From positions 248,001-312,000 of the forward strand of contig JAQVAV010000003.1 in NCBI GenBank assembly GCA_028690665.1: a stretch of DNA of 64,000 bases, written 5' to 3'. A model generated the notes under the pieces. That model was not told the origin of the DNA, ran no database searches, and worked only from the letters and a program-made list of their open reading frames with translations. Shown in pieces: positions 9,821 to 19,855 of this stretch. Position numbers and translations under genes: made by a program. The stretch is from Paludibacter sp. (lineage in GTDB: Bacteria; Bacteroidota; Bacteroidia; Bacteroidales; Paludibacteraceae). Each line of letters starts with the position of its first letter. Position 1 is the stretch's first letter.

Positions 9821-10441
9821 ATGATAATTATTGGTATTGCCGGAGGAACCGGTTCAGGAAAGACTACTGTAGTAAAAAAGATATTAGAACAACTTCCCGA
9901 AAGCGAAGTGGCTATTCTACCTCAGGATTCTTATTATCGCGACAGTAGCCATTTGCCTTTGGAAGAAAGACTTGAAATAAATTTTGATCATCCGGACTCA
10001 ATTGAATTTGAACTTCTTATCCGCCATTTGAAAGAGCTCAGAAAGGGTAAAACCATTGATCAGCCCATTTATTCTTATCTGACTTGTACCAGATCGAAAG
10101 AGACTATCCCGGTCAAACCCTGCCACGTAATTATTGTAGAAGGGATTCTTGTTCTCACGAATCCGGAACTCCGCAAGCTCATGGATCTGAAAGTTTTTGT
10201 AGATGCTGATGCTGACGATAGACTTATCCGCGTTATCAATCGGGACATCGTTGAGCGTGGACGATCTGTAAATAAAGTTATGGAGCGTTACGAACAGACT
10301 GTGAAACCGATGCACCTACAATTTATTGAACCTACGAAACGTTTCGCAGATTTAATAGTTCCTCAGGGAGGAAACAACCATATTGCGATTGATATTCTGA
10401 CACATTACATAAAGAAGAATTTGAATCTCGAGACGAAATAA
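9821..10441 (+). CDS. udk: Uridine kinase
   Basis: Cytosolic pyrimidine salvage kinase converting uridine and cytidine to UMP and CMP. The 206-aa protein opens with the P-loop GIAGGTGSGKTT. It continues with the uridine-binding segment LPQDSYYRD, the NFDHPDSIEF motif, PIYSYLTCTRS, and the lid arginines in RLIRVINRDIVERGRS, all standard for the family. It begins a plus-strand run: the exonuclease gene starts 27 bases after its stop. Confidence 0.95.
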   Translation: MIIIGIAGGTGSGKTTVVKKILEQLPESEVAILPQDSYYRDSSHLPLEERLEINFDHPDSIEFELLIRHLKELRKGKTIDQPIYSYLTCTRSKETIPVKPCHVIIVEGILVLTNPELRKLMDLKVFVDADADDRLIRVINRDIVERGRSVNKVMERYEQTVKPMHLQFIEPTKRFADLIVPQGGNNHIAIDILTHYIKKNLNLETK

Positions 10442-10468
10442 TCTGAAAAAATTAAATCAAACTGTTTT

Positions 10469-11206
10469 ATGACCCCGACTGATTTATCGAAAATAATGTT
10501 TTTAGATATTGAAACGGTACCTATGGAAGCCGATCTGTCCCTTGTTTCCGAAGACTTAGCTCATTTATGGGAAGATAAATTTAATCTGATCTACAAAAGG
10601 ATGCCCGAAAAATATCCGGAATTAACAACTGCTACCGAGGCATTTGCCAACAGTGCCGGCATTTATGCGGAATTTGGCAAAATTGTTTGTATTTCAGTCG
10701 GATTTATCCATTACAAAGGAACCGAAATGCATTTCCGCACCAAATCTTTTGCCGGAGATAACGAAAAAATTCTGTTGCAGGATTTTGCCCAATTGCTGGC
10801 AAAATTTTGTACCACTAAAGAACATACGCTTTGCGGACACAACATCAAAGAGTTTGACATACCCTATATTTGTCGCCGAATGTTGATAAATGGCATCCAA
10901 CTGCCGGAAATACTCCGGATTTCAGGGAAAAAACCCTGGGAAATTAATTTTATAGATACATTAGAACTTTGGAAATTCGGCGATTACAAGAATTATACAG
11001 CTTTAAAACTCTTAACTGCCATTTTTGGTATTCCGACACCCAAGGACGATATTGATGGAAGTCAGGTGGCAAATGTATTTTACAAAGAAAAGAATATTCA
11101 ACGTATTGCCATTTATTGTCAGAAGGATGTTGTTGCAACAGCCCGGGTTTTCCTCAAATTGCAGGGAATGTCGGCTTTTAATGACGAAAATGTAGAATAC
11201 ATATAA
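10469..11206 (+). CDS. Predicted 3'-5' exonuclease, PolB-like DEDD fold
   Basis: 245-aa DnaQ-like nuclease related to the proofreading domain of family B polymerases. The first metal motif is FLDIETVPM near residue 11. The second is the GHNIKEFDIPYICRR segment around 125, and the third is the YCQKDVVATARVF helix near 220, giving the DEDD set with a Tyr/Asp Exo III. A freestanding protein of this kind occurs widely in Bacteroidota, but its substrate is not established. It lies between udk and the transglycosylase gene, whose start is 7 bases downstream, suggesting one transcript. Confidence 0.85.
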   Translation: MTPTDLSKIMFLDIETVPMEADLSLVSEDLAHLWEDKFNLIYKRMPEKYPELTTATEAFANSAGIYAEFGKIVCISVGFIHYKGTEMHFRTKSFAGDNEKILLQDFAQLLAKFCTTKEHTLCGHNIKEFDIPYICRRMLINGIQLPEILRISGKKPWEINFIDTLELWKFGDYKNYTALKLLTAIFGIPTPKDDIDGSQVANVFYKEKNIQRIAIYCQKDVVATARVFLKLQGMSAFNDENVEYI

Positions 11207-11212
11207 CATTTT

Positions 11213-12589
11213 ATGCTTTATAAAAGAGCCGCATTTCTGACCATACTTACCTGTTTTATTTTTACGGCATGCCATGAACGTAAAAATGAAAACAAGACCG
11301 TCGCTTATAACGTGGACCTGGAAAAAATTGAACAACGTGACACATTACGGGTCGGCGTAATGTTCGGGCCTGTCTCTTATTTTCTGTACCGTGACGACTA
11401 CATGGGTTATGATTACGAGATGGCCGAAAATCTAGCCGATAGTCTCGGAGTAAACATAAAATTCTACGAAGCCAAAAGCGAGCTTGAGCTTGAACATAAA
11501 CTTCAGGACAGAACCATCGATCTGATTGCCAGCAATATCTATGAAACGAATGAGCTTAAAAAATTATTCTGGTTCGTTTTTTCGCAAAACGACTCTTATC
11601 AGGTTCTGATCCAACGAATGAATGCCGACAGGATTAATGATGTTACAGAACTGAAGGGTAAAAAAATCTATGTAAAACCTAACACTATCCTTGAGTCAAG
11701 GTTGATTTCACTTAATAAGGAACTGGGCGAAAGTTTTGAAATTGCAGAAGCTCCAGACTCTTTGAGTTCTGAAGATTTGATCGAAATGGTGGCAGCTGAT
11801 AAAATTGACTATACTACTGCTTATTACAAAACGGCCTCATTGTACAAATATTATTATAAGCGCCTTGATGTACGCATGCCCATCGGATTCGATCAACGAA
11901 ATGGCTGGCTCATACGCCACGAAAGCAAGAAACTCAAAAAGGCCATTGAACAATGGCAAAAATCGAAATACACTAAGGATTTGGAAGAAGACCTTGATTA
12001 TAAATACCGGACAAGAAATTTATACTTTTCTCAGAAAAAAATAAGAATACCTAAAGGAGCAATATCGCCTTACGATTATATTTTTAAAAAATATGCGTCT
12101 GAAATTGGCTGGGACTGGCGGCTACTTGCTGCCGTTGCATATCAGGAGTCTCATTTTGATTCTGCTCAGATTTCCTGGGCCGGAGCTGCCGGTATCATGC
12201 AATTGATGCCACGTACTGCCTCTAATTTCGGATTAACACGAAAAACAATATTCAATCCCGAAAAAAACATAGAAGCCGGTGTTCAATACATCAAAAGTTT
12301 AAACATGTCCTTTCAGAAGGTGACCAATAAAGAGGAACGAATCAAATTTATTCTGGCCGCCTATAACTCGGGACCGGCACATATCATCGATGCCATGTCG
12401 CTTACGCAAAAGTATGGTAGAAACACTCAAATATGGTATAACAACGTTGAATACTTTTTACTCAAAAAATCAGAACCCCAGTTCTACAATGATCCCGTTG
12501 TAAAATACGGTTCTTTCAGAGGCAAAGAAACAGTCTCTTATGTAATAAACACTCTGGATACTTATGAAAGTTATCTCAGAAAAAAATAA
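11213..12589 (+). CDS. mltF: MltF-like membrane-bound lytic murein transglycosylase
   Basis: 458-aa lipoprotein (signal ending FTACHE). An extracellular solute-binding family 3 domain (about 40-265, starting TLRVGVMFGPVSYF) precedes a lytic transglycosylase SLT domain (about 285-440). AAVAYQESHFD holds the catalytic glutamate, followed by GAAGIMQLMPRTA and LAAYNSGPAHI. Enzymes of this type cleave the MurNAc-GlcNAc bond with anhydro-ring formation and are anchored to the outer membrane, where the solute-binding domain regulates activity. The start lies 7 bases after the exonuclease stop. Confidence 0.92.
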   Translation: MLYKRAAFLTILTCFIFTACHERKNENKTVAYNVDLEKIEQRDTLRVGVMFGPVSYFLYRDDYMGYDYEMAENLADSLGVNIKFYEAKSELELEHKLQDRTIDLIASNIYETNELKKLFWFVFSQNDSYQVLIQRMNADRINDVTELKGKKIYVKPNTILESRLISLNKELGESFEIAEAPDSLSSEDLIEMVAADKIDYTTAYYKTASLYKYYYKRLDVRMPIGFDQRNGWLIRHESKKLKKAIEQWQKSKYTKDLEEDLDYKYRTRNLYFSQKKIRIPKGAISPYDYIFKKYASEIGWDWRLLAAVAYQESHFDSAQISWAGAAGIMQLMPRTASNFGLTRKTIFNPEKNIEAGVQYIKSLNMSFQKVTNKEERIKFILAAYNSGPAHIIDAMSLTQKYGRNTQIWYNNVEYFLLKKSEPQFYNDPVVKYGSFRGKETVSYVINTLDTYESYLRKK

Positions 12590-12609
12590 TCTCAAACGGT
12601 ATAAAAAAG

Positions 12610-13833
12610 ATGCAAAACAGCGAAATCATTCTAATCAGCATTTCGGGTGAAGATAAACCCGGTGTTACAACCGCAATCACCCGGATTTTGGGTAACTATG
12701 ACGCAACTATTCTCGACATCGGACAGGCCGATATCCACCATACCCTTTCGTTAGGTATACTTTTTAAAATGTCGGACAGAAGCGATTCAGGCAACATCCT
12801 GAAAGAAATTCTTTTTAAATGTTCGGAACTTAATGTTTCGGTACGATTCACGCCGATCACCGCTGAAAGATATAACAACTGGGTCGATCGCCAAGGAGCA
12901 AGCCGGTTTATTGTCACACTTTTGGGCAAAGAAATATCGGCCCGGCAATTATCCAAAGTGACACAGGCTGTAAGTGATCAGGATCTGAACATTGACTCAA
13001 TCAAGCGTCTGACGGGTCGGCCTTCTCTTGACCCGGATGAGAATGCAGCGATACGTTCATGTATAGAACTTTCGGTTAGAGGCAATATCTTAGACAAAAA
13101 AGCACTTTCGGCAAAATTCATGAAATATTCAGTCGATCTTGGAATAGATATTTCTTTTCAGGAGGACGATATTTTCCGGCGTAGCCGACGTCTGATTTGT
13201 TTCGATATGGATTCGACGCTTATTAAAACAGAAGTTATTGATGAACTGGCTGACAGAGCCGGAGTCGGCGAACAGGTTCGGGCTATTACAGAATCGGCCA
13301 TGCGTGGAGAAATTGATTTCGTGGAAAGTTTTACAAAACGCATTGCCCTGTTACGGGGCCTCGAAGAAAGTGTTATGCAGGAAATCGCTCAAAACCTGCC
13401 GATTATGGACGGAGCTGCCCGTTTGATGTCTATATTGAAAAAATGCGGATTCAAAATAGCAATTCTCTCCGGAGGGTTCACTTATTTTGGGAAACATCTA
13501 CAGAAAATGTTTGATGTTGACTACGTTTATGCTAACGAACTTGAAATTGTGGATGGAAAACTTACAGGAAATCACATTGGAGATATCGTGGATGGAAAAC
13601 GTAAAGCAGAACTGCTAAAACTCATAGCTCAGGTTGAAAAAATTGAACTCCAGCAGGTAATTGCCGTTGGAGATGGTGCTAATGACCTGCCTATGCTCAA
13701 CCTTGCAGGACTGGGAATTGCATTTCACGCCAAACCAAAAGTAAAAGAAAATGCCCAACAATCCATTTCAACCATGGGCCTCGACGGAATACTTTATTTT
13801 TTGGGATTCAGAGATATACATATCGATAATTAA
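12610..13833 (+). CDS. serB: Phosphoserine phosphatase with ACT domains
   Basis: Last step of serine synthesis, hydrolysing 3-phosphoserine. The 407-aa protein has two N-terminal ACT-like domains (about 5-85 and 95-180, starting ILISISGEDKPGV) and a HAD-superfamily catalytic part. The nucleophile motif is FDMDSTLIKTEVIDELAD, motif II lies near LSGGFTYF and motif IV is GDGANDLPML. The ACT region suggests feedback control by serine, which is inferred from relatives. It ends the udk run and has its own terminator downstream. Confidence 0.94.
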   Translation: MQNSEIILISISGEDKPGVTTAITRILGNYDATILDIGQADIHHTLSLGILFKMSDRSDSGNILKEILFKCSELNVSVRFTPITAERYNNWVDRQGASRFIVTLLGKEISARQLSKVTQAVSDQDLNIDSIKRLTGRPSLDPDENAAIRSCIELSVRGNILDKKALSAKFMKYSVDLGIDISFQEDDIFRRSRRLICFDMDSTLIKTEVIDELADRAGVGEQVRAITESAMRGEIDFVESFTKRIALLRGLEESVMQEIAQNLPIMDGAARLMSILKKCGFKIAILSGGFTYFGKHLQKMFDVDYVYANELEIVDGKLTGNHIGDIVDGKRKAELLKLIAQVEKIELQQVIAVGDGANDLPMLNLAGLGIAFHAKPKVKENAQQSISTMGLDGILYFLGFRDIHIDN

Positions 13834-13859
13834 TTTCCAGAATTCTACAACAGAACAAG

Positions 13860-13894
13860 AAAATACGCGGAGTTGTTATAAGTTCGCGTATTTT
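13860..13894 (+). terminator. Terminator of serB
   Basis: A perfect 10-bp stem (13860-13869 with 13885-13894) whose right arm ends in T5, 26 bases after the serB stop. Confidence 0.75.
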
Positions 13895-13922
13895 TCATAA
13901 ATATCCCCATAATCATAAAAAA

Positions 13923-14573
13923 ATGACAAACAAAAAAGCAATTGTAATTGGTTCTACCGGATTAGTCGGGCGTGAACTTATAAAACAACTGTCAGAATCC
14001 CCAAAATACTCTGAAATAATTTCATTGGTGCGTCGCCCCTCCGGGTTCAACTTTCCAAAAATTAAAGAACACATTATTAACTTTGATGAACCTGAAACAT
14101 GGAGAAATTTAGTAATCGGAGACGTACTTTTCTCCTGTATGGGCACTACCATAGCTAATGCAAAAACAAAGGCCAATCAATATAAAGTAGACTTTAAATA
14201 TCAATACAAAACCGCTCAGATAGCCGCAACAAATCAGGTTCCGGCTTACGTACTTATTTCAGCAGCAGGAGCCAATGCCAAATCGGTCAACTTCTATTCG
14301 CGCATGAAAGGAGAACTTGATGAAGCCGTTTCCAAACTAAATTTTCAGACAATTAACATACTCCGTCCAACACAACTATACGGAAACAGAACTGAAAAAC
14401 GCACCATGGAAAGATTAGCCCTGAAAATAATGTTTTTCATAAATAAAGCAGGTATTCTCAAGAAAATTCGCCCGGTTCATGCAGGCGAAGTCGCTAACGC
14501 AATGATTAAATCAGTTGATTTCCAAGGATTAAACATAATTAACCTGAAAGACATTTTTTCACTCATAAAATAA
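13923..14573 (+). CDS. NAD(P)-binding Rossmann-fold protein (HTATIP2-like)
   Basis: 216-aa short atypical dehydrogenase/epimerase-like protein. GSTGLVGRELIKQL near residue 9 is the dinucleotide-binding loop. FSCMGTTIANAKTKANQYKVD and YVLISAAGANAKSVNFYSRMKGE follow, the latter holding a Ser and a Tyr-x-x-x-Lys-like YSRMKGE. The closest named group from memory is the HTATIP2/YbjT-type oxidoreductases, whose substrates are unclear. It appears to be a single gene between the serB terminator and the TonB receptor promoter. Confidence 0.75.
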   Translation: MTNKKAIVIGSTGLVGRELIKQLSESPKYSEIISLVRRPSGFNFPKIKEHIINFDEPETWRNLVIGDVLFSCMGTTIANAKTKANQYKVDFKYQYKTAQIAATNQVPAYVLISAAGANAKSVNFYSRMKGELDEAVSKLNFQTINILRPTQLYGNRTEKRTMERLALKIMFFINKAGILKKIRPVHAGEVANAMIKSVDFQGLNIINLKDIFSLIK

Positions 14574-14640
14574 TCTTTATAGAAAGATAAAATATAATTT
14601 AAATAATATCGTTTGTTTATCATGATATTTATTTTAAATA

Positions 14641-14674
14641 TTTGAAAAATTCATGCAACATTTTCTTACTTTTG
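14641..14674 (+). promoter_or_regulatory. Promoter of the TonB receptor operon
   Basis: TTTG at 14641-14644, a 22-base spacer, then TACTTTTG at 14667-14674. This is close to the Bacteroidota TTTG-N19-21-TAnnTTTG pattern and lies 28 bases before the ATG. Confidence 0.65.
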
Positions 14675-14702
14675 CACATCATTTTCTTATTTAAATTAAT
14701 TT

Positions 14703-17144
14703 ATGAAAAGAAACATTTCTGCTACTATTGTAATATTGCTGTTTACCAGCATTTTAAATGCTCAAAGTTTTACCATAAGCGGGTACATCACAGAAGCTAA
14801 AAACAGTGAAACATTAATTAGCTGTTCGGTTTACGACAGCAATACCCGGTTAGGAACAGTCACAAACACCTATGGATTTTATTCAATCACGTTACCTAAA
14901 GGTGAAATTGATTTAAATTTTTCGTATATGGGTTTTGGCACTGAAAAGAGGCACTTCTATCTGGATAAGGATACCATAATAAATGTCAGTATGGAAGAAT
15001 CCATTGAACTAAAAGAAGTTACCGTCACGGCCAATCATAAGGAAATTGGTATAAAAGGCTCACAGATGAGTACAATTGATGTACCTGTAACATTGATTAA
15101 GTCGGTACCGGCATTGTTTGGAGAGACCGATGTCATCAAAACTCTGCAACTACTGCCGGGAGTTCAGGCCGGAGTTGAAGGTTCATCAGGTATTTATGTA
15201 CGGGGAGGCGGACCCGACGAAAATCTTTTTATGCTCGACGGAGTTCCTATCTACAATGTAAACCACATGGGAGGATTCTTCTCTGTTTTCAATGCCGATG
15301 CAATCAAAAATGTAACTTTCTATAAAGGCGGTTTCCCAGCGCGTTTCGGGAGCCGGCTATCTTCTGTTGTCGATATTCAAATGAAAGATGGAAATACAAA
15401 AAAATTGCATGGAAATATCAGCGTAGGCATCATCTCATCGAAAATAAATCTTGAAGGGCCAGTTTTCAGCAAAAAAACATCTTTCAATATTTCAGCCCGC
15501 AGAACTTATTATGACATTATAGCCCAACCATTTATCAAAATGGCTGCTGCAACGGAAGGAGTCGAGAACATTTCGGCAGGCTATTATTTCTATGACTTAA
15601 ATGCTAAAGTCACCCACAAACTTTCAGATAACGATAAACTTTTCCTAAGCATTTATTCGGGTGATGATGGCATATACAGCTCCTTTAAAGAGGGTTATCT
15701 TGACTATGACCTGGGAAATATTGACAGTGAAATGAAACTTAGTTGGAAATGGGGAAACCTGATTACGGCTTTTCGCTGGAATCATATTATCAACAATAAG
15801 TTGTTTATGAATACCACGGCAACCTATACTCAGTACCGGTTCAATATGAACATGGGATTGGACTTTAGTCAAAAAAACTACGACACTTCAACTGATATTT
15901 ACGAATCGTCTGAATTAGGATACCGGTCAGGAATTAATGATATTGCGGCAAAAGTCGATTTCGATTATAGTCCGCAACCGAACCACGACATCAAATTTGG
16001 AGCAGCACTGGTAAATCATACTTTCCGTCCGGGAGTTTCGGTAGCTTCGGAAAAGCTTGTCACAGACTCGCTGAACGAGCACAGTGATACTATTATCGGA
16101 GATAAAAATATAACGGCATTCGAAACGGCTCTGTATTTTGAAGATAACTGGACGATTAACAACTACCTGAAAGCCAATCTCGGATTACATTATTCAACAT
16201 TTTTTGTTCAAAACGAATTTTATCATTCATTGCAGCCCCGTATCAATTTGCGCCTGCTCTTGACCGATGACATTTCTTTAAAAGCATCGTATACGATGAT
16301 GAGCCAGTACATTCATCTTTTGTCAAACAACAACATCAGCCTGCCAACCGATTTATGGGTACCAGTAACTAAAAAGATAAAACCGATGAAAGCCAATCAG
16401 TATTCAATCGGAGCATTTTATAATTTGCTCAGTATGTTTGATTTTTCTGTAGAAGCATATTACAAGGCAATGGATAACCAAATTGAATATAAGGACGGAG
16501 CTACTTTCTGGGGTTCAAGTACTGGCTGGGAAGACAAAGTCGCCATGGGGCGAGGCTGGTCTTACGGTGTTGAATTTATGGCTCAAAAGTCTATCGGAAA
16601 GACGCAGGGTTGGATTGCCTATACGTGGTCTAAAACCGATAGGCTTTTTGATAAAACGGAACAGGAACTAAACCAGGGCAAAGTTTTTCCGGCAAAATAC
16701 GACCGTCGGCATAACCTCAACATTGTCATTACACACAAATTCAATGATAAAATTGATATTGCCGGCACATGGATTTATCGTACCGGACAAAACGGTACAT
16801 TAGCCATGCAAAACTCGTATGCTTATCCAATTCCGGATGGTAATAATTATTGGTACAATCCGGAAGGTTCTATTCCAAATCTGACTCAACGAAATAATTT
16901 TAAATATCCAAGCTACCAACGACTCGATCTGGGAATAAACTTCAACAAGCAAAAAAAACACGGTATCAGAACATGGAATATCAGCGTATATAATGTGTAT
17001 AATCGCCAAAATCCATTCTTAATTTTCCCGTATACCGATTATAGTTATAATTACTATACTCAGGAAATAACCGAGCGAAAGACATTAAAACAAATCAGTA
17101 TATTCATGATTATGCCATCCATCAGCTATTCTTATAAATTCTAA
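14703..17144 (+). CDS. TonB-dependent outer-membrane receptor with carboxypeptidase-regulatory-like domain
   Basis: 813 aa. A signal peptide (MKRNISATIVILLFTSILNAQ) is followed by a CarboxypepD_reg-like beta-sandwich (about 24-105), a plug domain (about 115-230, with VRGGGPDENLFMLDGVPIYNVNH) and a 22-stranded barrel to the C-terminus (ending PSISYSYKF). There is no SusD partner. Instead the next gene, 11 bases downstream, is a DUF4249 lipoprotein, a common pairing in Bacteroidota. The ligand cannot be read from sequence, and no FecR/sigma pair is adjacent. Confidence 0.92.
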   Translation: MKRNISATIVILLFTSILNAQSFTISGYITEAKNSETLISCSVYDSNTRLGTVTNTYGFYSITLPKGEIDLNFSYMGFGTEKRHFYLDKDTIINVSMEESIELKEVTVTANHKEIGIKGSQMSTIDVPVTLIKSVPALFGETDVIKTLQLLPGVQAGVEGSSGIYVRGGGPDENLFMLDGVPIYNVNHMGGFFSVFNADAIKNVTFYKGGFPARFGSRLSSVVDIQMKDGNTKKLHGNISVGIISSKINLEGPVFSKKTSFNISARRTYYDIIAQPFIKMAAATEGVENISAGYYFYDLNAKVTHKLSDNDKLFLSIYSGDDGIYSSFKEGYLDYDLGNIDSEMKLSWKWGNLITAFRWNHIINNKLFMNTTATYTQYRFNMNMGLDFSQKNYDTSTDIYESSELGYRSGINDIAAKVDFDYSPQPNHDIKFGAALVNHTFRPGVSVASEKLVTDSLNEHSDTIIGDKNITAFETALYFEDNWTINNYLKANLGLHYSTFFVQNEFYHSLQPRINLRLLLTDDISLKASYTMMSQYIHLLSNNNISLPTDLWVPVTKKIKPMKANQYSIGAFYNLLSMFDFSVEAYYKAMDNQIEYKDGATFWGSSTGWEDKVAMGRGWSYGVEFMAQKSIGKTQGWIAYTWSKTDRLFDKTEQELNQGKVFPAKYDRRHNLNIVITHKFNDKIDIAGTWIYRTGQNGTLAMQNSYAYPIPDGNNYWYNPEGSIPNLTQRNNFKYPSYQRLDLGINFNKQKKHGIRTWNISVYNVYNRQNPFLIFPYTDYSYNYYTQEITERKTLKQISIFMIMPSISYSYKF

Positions 17145-17155
17145 ATCAAACATTC

Positions 17156-18199
17156 ATGAAAACTAAATTATATTTTCTACCGACTTTTATTATTTCAATA
17201 TTTCTGACAACATCATGCATCTCCGAAATAGAGTTTGACGGAGATGTTCAGGAATCTCTTTTGGTAATGAACGGTTTTATCAACCCCGATTCATTAATCA
17301 AAGTTCATTTAAGTAAAAGCAAATTCTTTCTGCAAAGCGATTCCGATTTTCCTGTGGTTGCCGATGCTACAGTAACGCTTTTTGTAAATGATCAGGAGAA
17401 AGGAATACTCAATTATACCTCCAATGGCTACTATTACTATCAGTCGACTTACATACCTCAGGTTGGAGATAAAATTAAAATAACTGCTTCAAACAGTCAG
17501 TTTTCCACGATAGAATCAACTACTGAAATTCCTTCAAATCCGAATATTCTATCGGTTGATACACTGAATTTCAAAACGAACATGGATTATATAATAAATT
17601 ATGATTACTATAATGAAAATAGTGAACCGGTAAAAGATACTGTAGGGTTATACATTTCTGAAGAAGGTGATTTAAGAATCAAATTCAAAGACAATATTAA
17701 ACTTACGAATTATTATCGAATAAAAACTGCGGTAAAAAATTATTTTGATAATGACAGCACGGCTATTATTTACACGAATGGTTATTCCGATGATATGGTT
17801 TTCGGAGGAAATGAAATTGAAGATATTTGGGATGTAAGCAGTTATAGTCAATATAATGAATTTAACGATGAACTCTTCAACGGAAAAGAATACACTTTAA
17901 AATATCATTACTCGTTATACGAAAGCATTTACACAAAAAAAACTGATGTAGAAACCAATTATTATGATTACAGCAACCCGTATTATAAAACCGAAACAAA
18001 AATTCCCGTCAAACGAGAACTTTTAGTTATATTACAATCTATTTCTAAAGACTATTACTATTATCTCAAAACACGTTCGGCCAGCGAGAATGAGATGGAA
18101 TTTTTCTCTGAACCTGTACAGGTTTATTCAAATATAAGCAATAAAATTGGTATAATAGGATCTTTTTCTACTTCAACTTATTCAATTTCTTTACCATAA
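17156..18199 (+). CDS. DUF4249 lipoprotein, receptor partner
   Basis: 347 aa. The signal peptide ends in a lipobox (LTTSCISE). The body matches the DUF4249 pattern: ESLLVMNGFINPDSLIKVHLSKSK near residue 35, an Ig-like strand region with ADATVTLFVNDQ, and a Tyr/Asn-rich C-terminal half. These proteins sit beside TonB receptors and are thought to act at the cell surface, although their function is not established. It is cotranscribed with the receptor and ends before a strong hairpin. Confidence 0.85.
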   Translation: MKTKLYFLPTFIISIFLTTSCISEIEFDGDVQESLLVMNGFINPDSLIKVHLSKSKFFLQSDSDFPVVADATVTLFVNDQEKGILNYTSNGYYYYQSTYIPQVGDKIKITASNSQFSTIESTTEIPSNPNILSVDTLNFKTNMDYIINYDYYNENSEPVKDTVGLYISEEGDLRIKFKDNIKLTNYYRIKTAVKNYFDNDSTAIIYTNGYSDDMVFGGNEIEDIWDVSSYSQYNEFNDELFNGKEYTLKYHYSLYESIYTKKTDVETNYYDYSNPYYKTETKIPVKRELLVILQSISKDYYYYLKTRSASENEMEFFSEPVQVYSNISNKIGIIGSFSTSTYSISLP

Positions 18200-18213
18200 A
18201 AACTTTCATTTGT

Positions 18214-18234
18214 TTACTTACAATTTGTAAGTAA
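18214..18234. repeat. 10-bp palindrome after the DUF4249 gene
   Basis: TTACTTACAA and its inverted copy are separated by one base. The loop is too small for a typical terminator and there is no T tail, so this could be a protein-binding site or an inverted-repeat scar. Confidence 0.4.
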
Positions 18235-18256
18235 CAAGATAAATATATTTCATTCC

Positions 18257-18306
18257 GAAGCTGTATTTTAGTAAATTAATTCAAGAACAAACTAAAATAC
18301 AGCTTC
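18257..18306 (+). terminator. Strong terminator after the TonB/DUF4249 operon
   Basis: A perfect 16-bp stem (18257-18272 with 18291-18306) and an 18-base loop, then TTTATTTC. No other gene lies between it and the DUF4249 stop. Confidence 0.75.
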
Positions 18307-18508
18307 TTTATTTCACTATCAAGGAACAGAGACAAACAAATAATATTCTAATTATCAGACAAATAAACAAAAACAAGCAAGATTAAACTTTTTTCACGCT
18401 GGGACTGTTTCAGTTTAAAAGCAATCTTATAACTTTACATCGACTTTTGTCATTGATTTATTCAAAACAAAAACATTAATAGTATTCATCATTCTAAATA
18501 TTGAAATT
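18307..18508 (+). promoter_or_regulatory. Leader region of alanine dehydrogenase
   Basis: About 200 non-coding bases. A near-consensus -7 box TAACTTTA (18430-18437) with a TTTC about 18 bases upstream could be the ald promoter, leaving a leader of roughly 65 bases. I see no riboswitch-like fold. Confidence 0.35.
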
Positions 18509-19591
18509 ATGATAATCGGTGTTCCAAAAGAAATCAAAAACAATGAAAACCGGGTTGCATTAACTCCGGCAGGTGTTCAGACCATGGCTAAAAACGGGCA
18601 TACGGTTTATGTAGAAACCAATGCAGGCCTCAACAGCGGGTTCAGTAATGAAGAATATATCCAGGCAGGAGCCTCGGTTCTGGAAACAGCAAAAGAAGTA
18701 TTCGATATTGCCGAAATGATTATGAAAGTAAAAGAACCTATTGAACAAGAATATGACTTAATCCGTCCGAATCAGTTACTTTTCACTTATTTTCACTTTG
18801 CATCAAACAAACCACTTTTAGATGCCATGATCAAGTCCAAAGCCGTATGCTTGGCTTATGAAACCGTTGAAACACACAACACACTTCCACTGCTTATCCC
18901 CATGTCGGAAGTTGCAGGACGCATGTCAATTCAGGAAGGCGCTAAATACTTAGAAAAACCTAAAGGCGGAAAAGGAATTCTACTCGGAGGAGTTCCTGGA
19001 GTAAAACCAGCCCATGTTCTTGTACTTGGCGGTGGTGTTGTGGGAACACAGGCAGCTCTTATGGCTGCTGGTCTGGGAGCACACGTAACCATTATGGACA
19101 TTTCTCTACCACGCCTCCGTTATCTGAGCGAAATCATGCCGGCAAATGTTGATACAGTCATGTCATCGCAATACAACATCGAACAACTGTTACCACATAC
19201 CGACCTGGTAATTGGTGCAGTACTAATTCCCGGAGCTAAGACTCCATATTTGATCAACCGTGAAATGCTAAAACGAATGCAACCAGGATCAGTGCTCGTC
19301 GATGTAGCCATTGACCAGGGAGGTTGCTTCGAAACATCTCAGCCAACAACACATACAAAACCGGTTTACGAAGTTGATGGCATATTACATTACTGTGTTG
19401 CCAATATTCCGGGTGCAGTTCCGTGTACATCTACATTAGCCCTTACCAATGCGACATTACCATACGCTGTAAAATTGGCTAATCTTGGCTGGAAAAAAGC
19501 CTGCGAAAAATATGACGATCTGAAAAAAGGATTAAATGTTGTGGACGGAAAAGTTGTGTGTCCGGCTGTAGCTGAAACATTCGGCTTGTAA
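18509..19591 (+). CDS. ald: Alanine dehydrogenase
   Basis: NAD-dependent oxidative deamination of L-alanine to pyruvate and ammonia, reversible, cytosolic. The 360-aa protein shows the N-terminal [20 protein letters not shown] with the pyruvate-binding Arg, the VKEP lysine region, the catalytic-His region FTYFHFAS, and the NAD-binding [23 protein letters not shown] with DIS at the end of beta-2. [20 protein letters not shown] closes the catalytic domain. It is a single gene with its own terminator and originally faced mnmE tail to tail. Confidence 0.95.
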   Translation: MIIGVPKEIKNNENRVALTPAGVQTMAKNGHTVYVETNAGLNSGFSNEEYIQAGASVLETAKEVFDIAEMIMKVKEPIEQEYDLIRPNQLLFTYFHFASNKPLLDAMIKSKAVCLAYETVETHNTLPLLIPMSEVAGRMSIQEGAKYLEKPKGGKGILLGGVPGVKPAHVLVLGGGVVGTQAALMAAGLGAHVTIMDISLPRLRYLSEIMPANVDTVMSSQYNIEQLLPHTDLVIGAVLIPGAKTPYLINREMLKRMQPGSVLVDVAIDQGGCFETSQPTTHTKPVYEVDGILHYCVANIPGAVPCTSTLALTNATLPYAVKLANLGWKKACEKYDDLKKGLNVVDGKVVCPAVAETFGL

Positions 19592-19610
19592 TTCAAATTC
19601 AATTCCGATA

Positions 19611-19651
19611 AAAACCTCAATGAGCAAAATAAAATTACTCATTGAGGTTTT
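19611..19651 (+). terminator. Terminator of ald
   Basis: A 14-bp perfect stem (19611-19624 with 19638-19651), a 13-base loop and a T-rich end, 19 bases after the ald stop. Confidence 0.8.
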
Positions 19652-19706
19652 TCATTTGTAGAAATATAAATTAATATTTATAATACAAGTCATTTACATA
19701 TATTTC

Positions 19707-19724
19707 TCACTTCCCGATACAGAA
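19707..19724 (-). other. Distal attachment site (mnmE end remnant)
   Basis: Read on the minus strand it is TTCTGTATCGGGAAGTGA, which still translates as F-C-I-G-K-stop although no gene body precedes it. It differs from the mnmE copy at two third-codon positions, and the central TGTATCGG is identical, a plausible crossover region for a tyrosine recombinase. Confidence 0.85.
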
Positions 19725-19787
19725 TGTGATGATTTGTTTTTAAATAATTTATTATCAATTAATTGAAATACTACTTATTATACTTAA

Positions 19788-19806
19788 GTAACAAACAGGC
19801 AACAAA
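19788..19806. repeat. Candidate arm-type integrase sites, distal end
   Basis: GTAACAAA (19788-19795) and GCAACAAA (19799-19806) match the GTAACAA words clustered near the integrase end at 27801-27861. Their presence about 80 bases inside the distal attachment site fits arm-type sites on both sides of a recombination core. Such words are short, so chance cannot be excluded. Confidence 0.45.
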
Positions 19807-19855
19807 TATAATAGAAAACTGCCTTTTGGGGAGCTAATGGAATAACAAATAAAAC

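Noticed and set aside
9998..10315. Minus-strand frame across udk
   Set aside because: It lies entirely within the conserved kinase and has no start context.
18214..18234. Terminator at the small palindrome after the DUF4249 gene
   Set aside because: The loop is a single base and there is no T tail; the hairpin at 18257-18306 is the better terminator.
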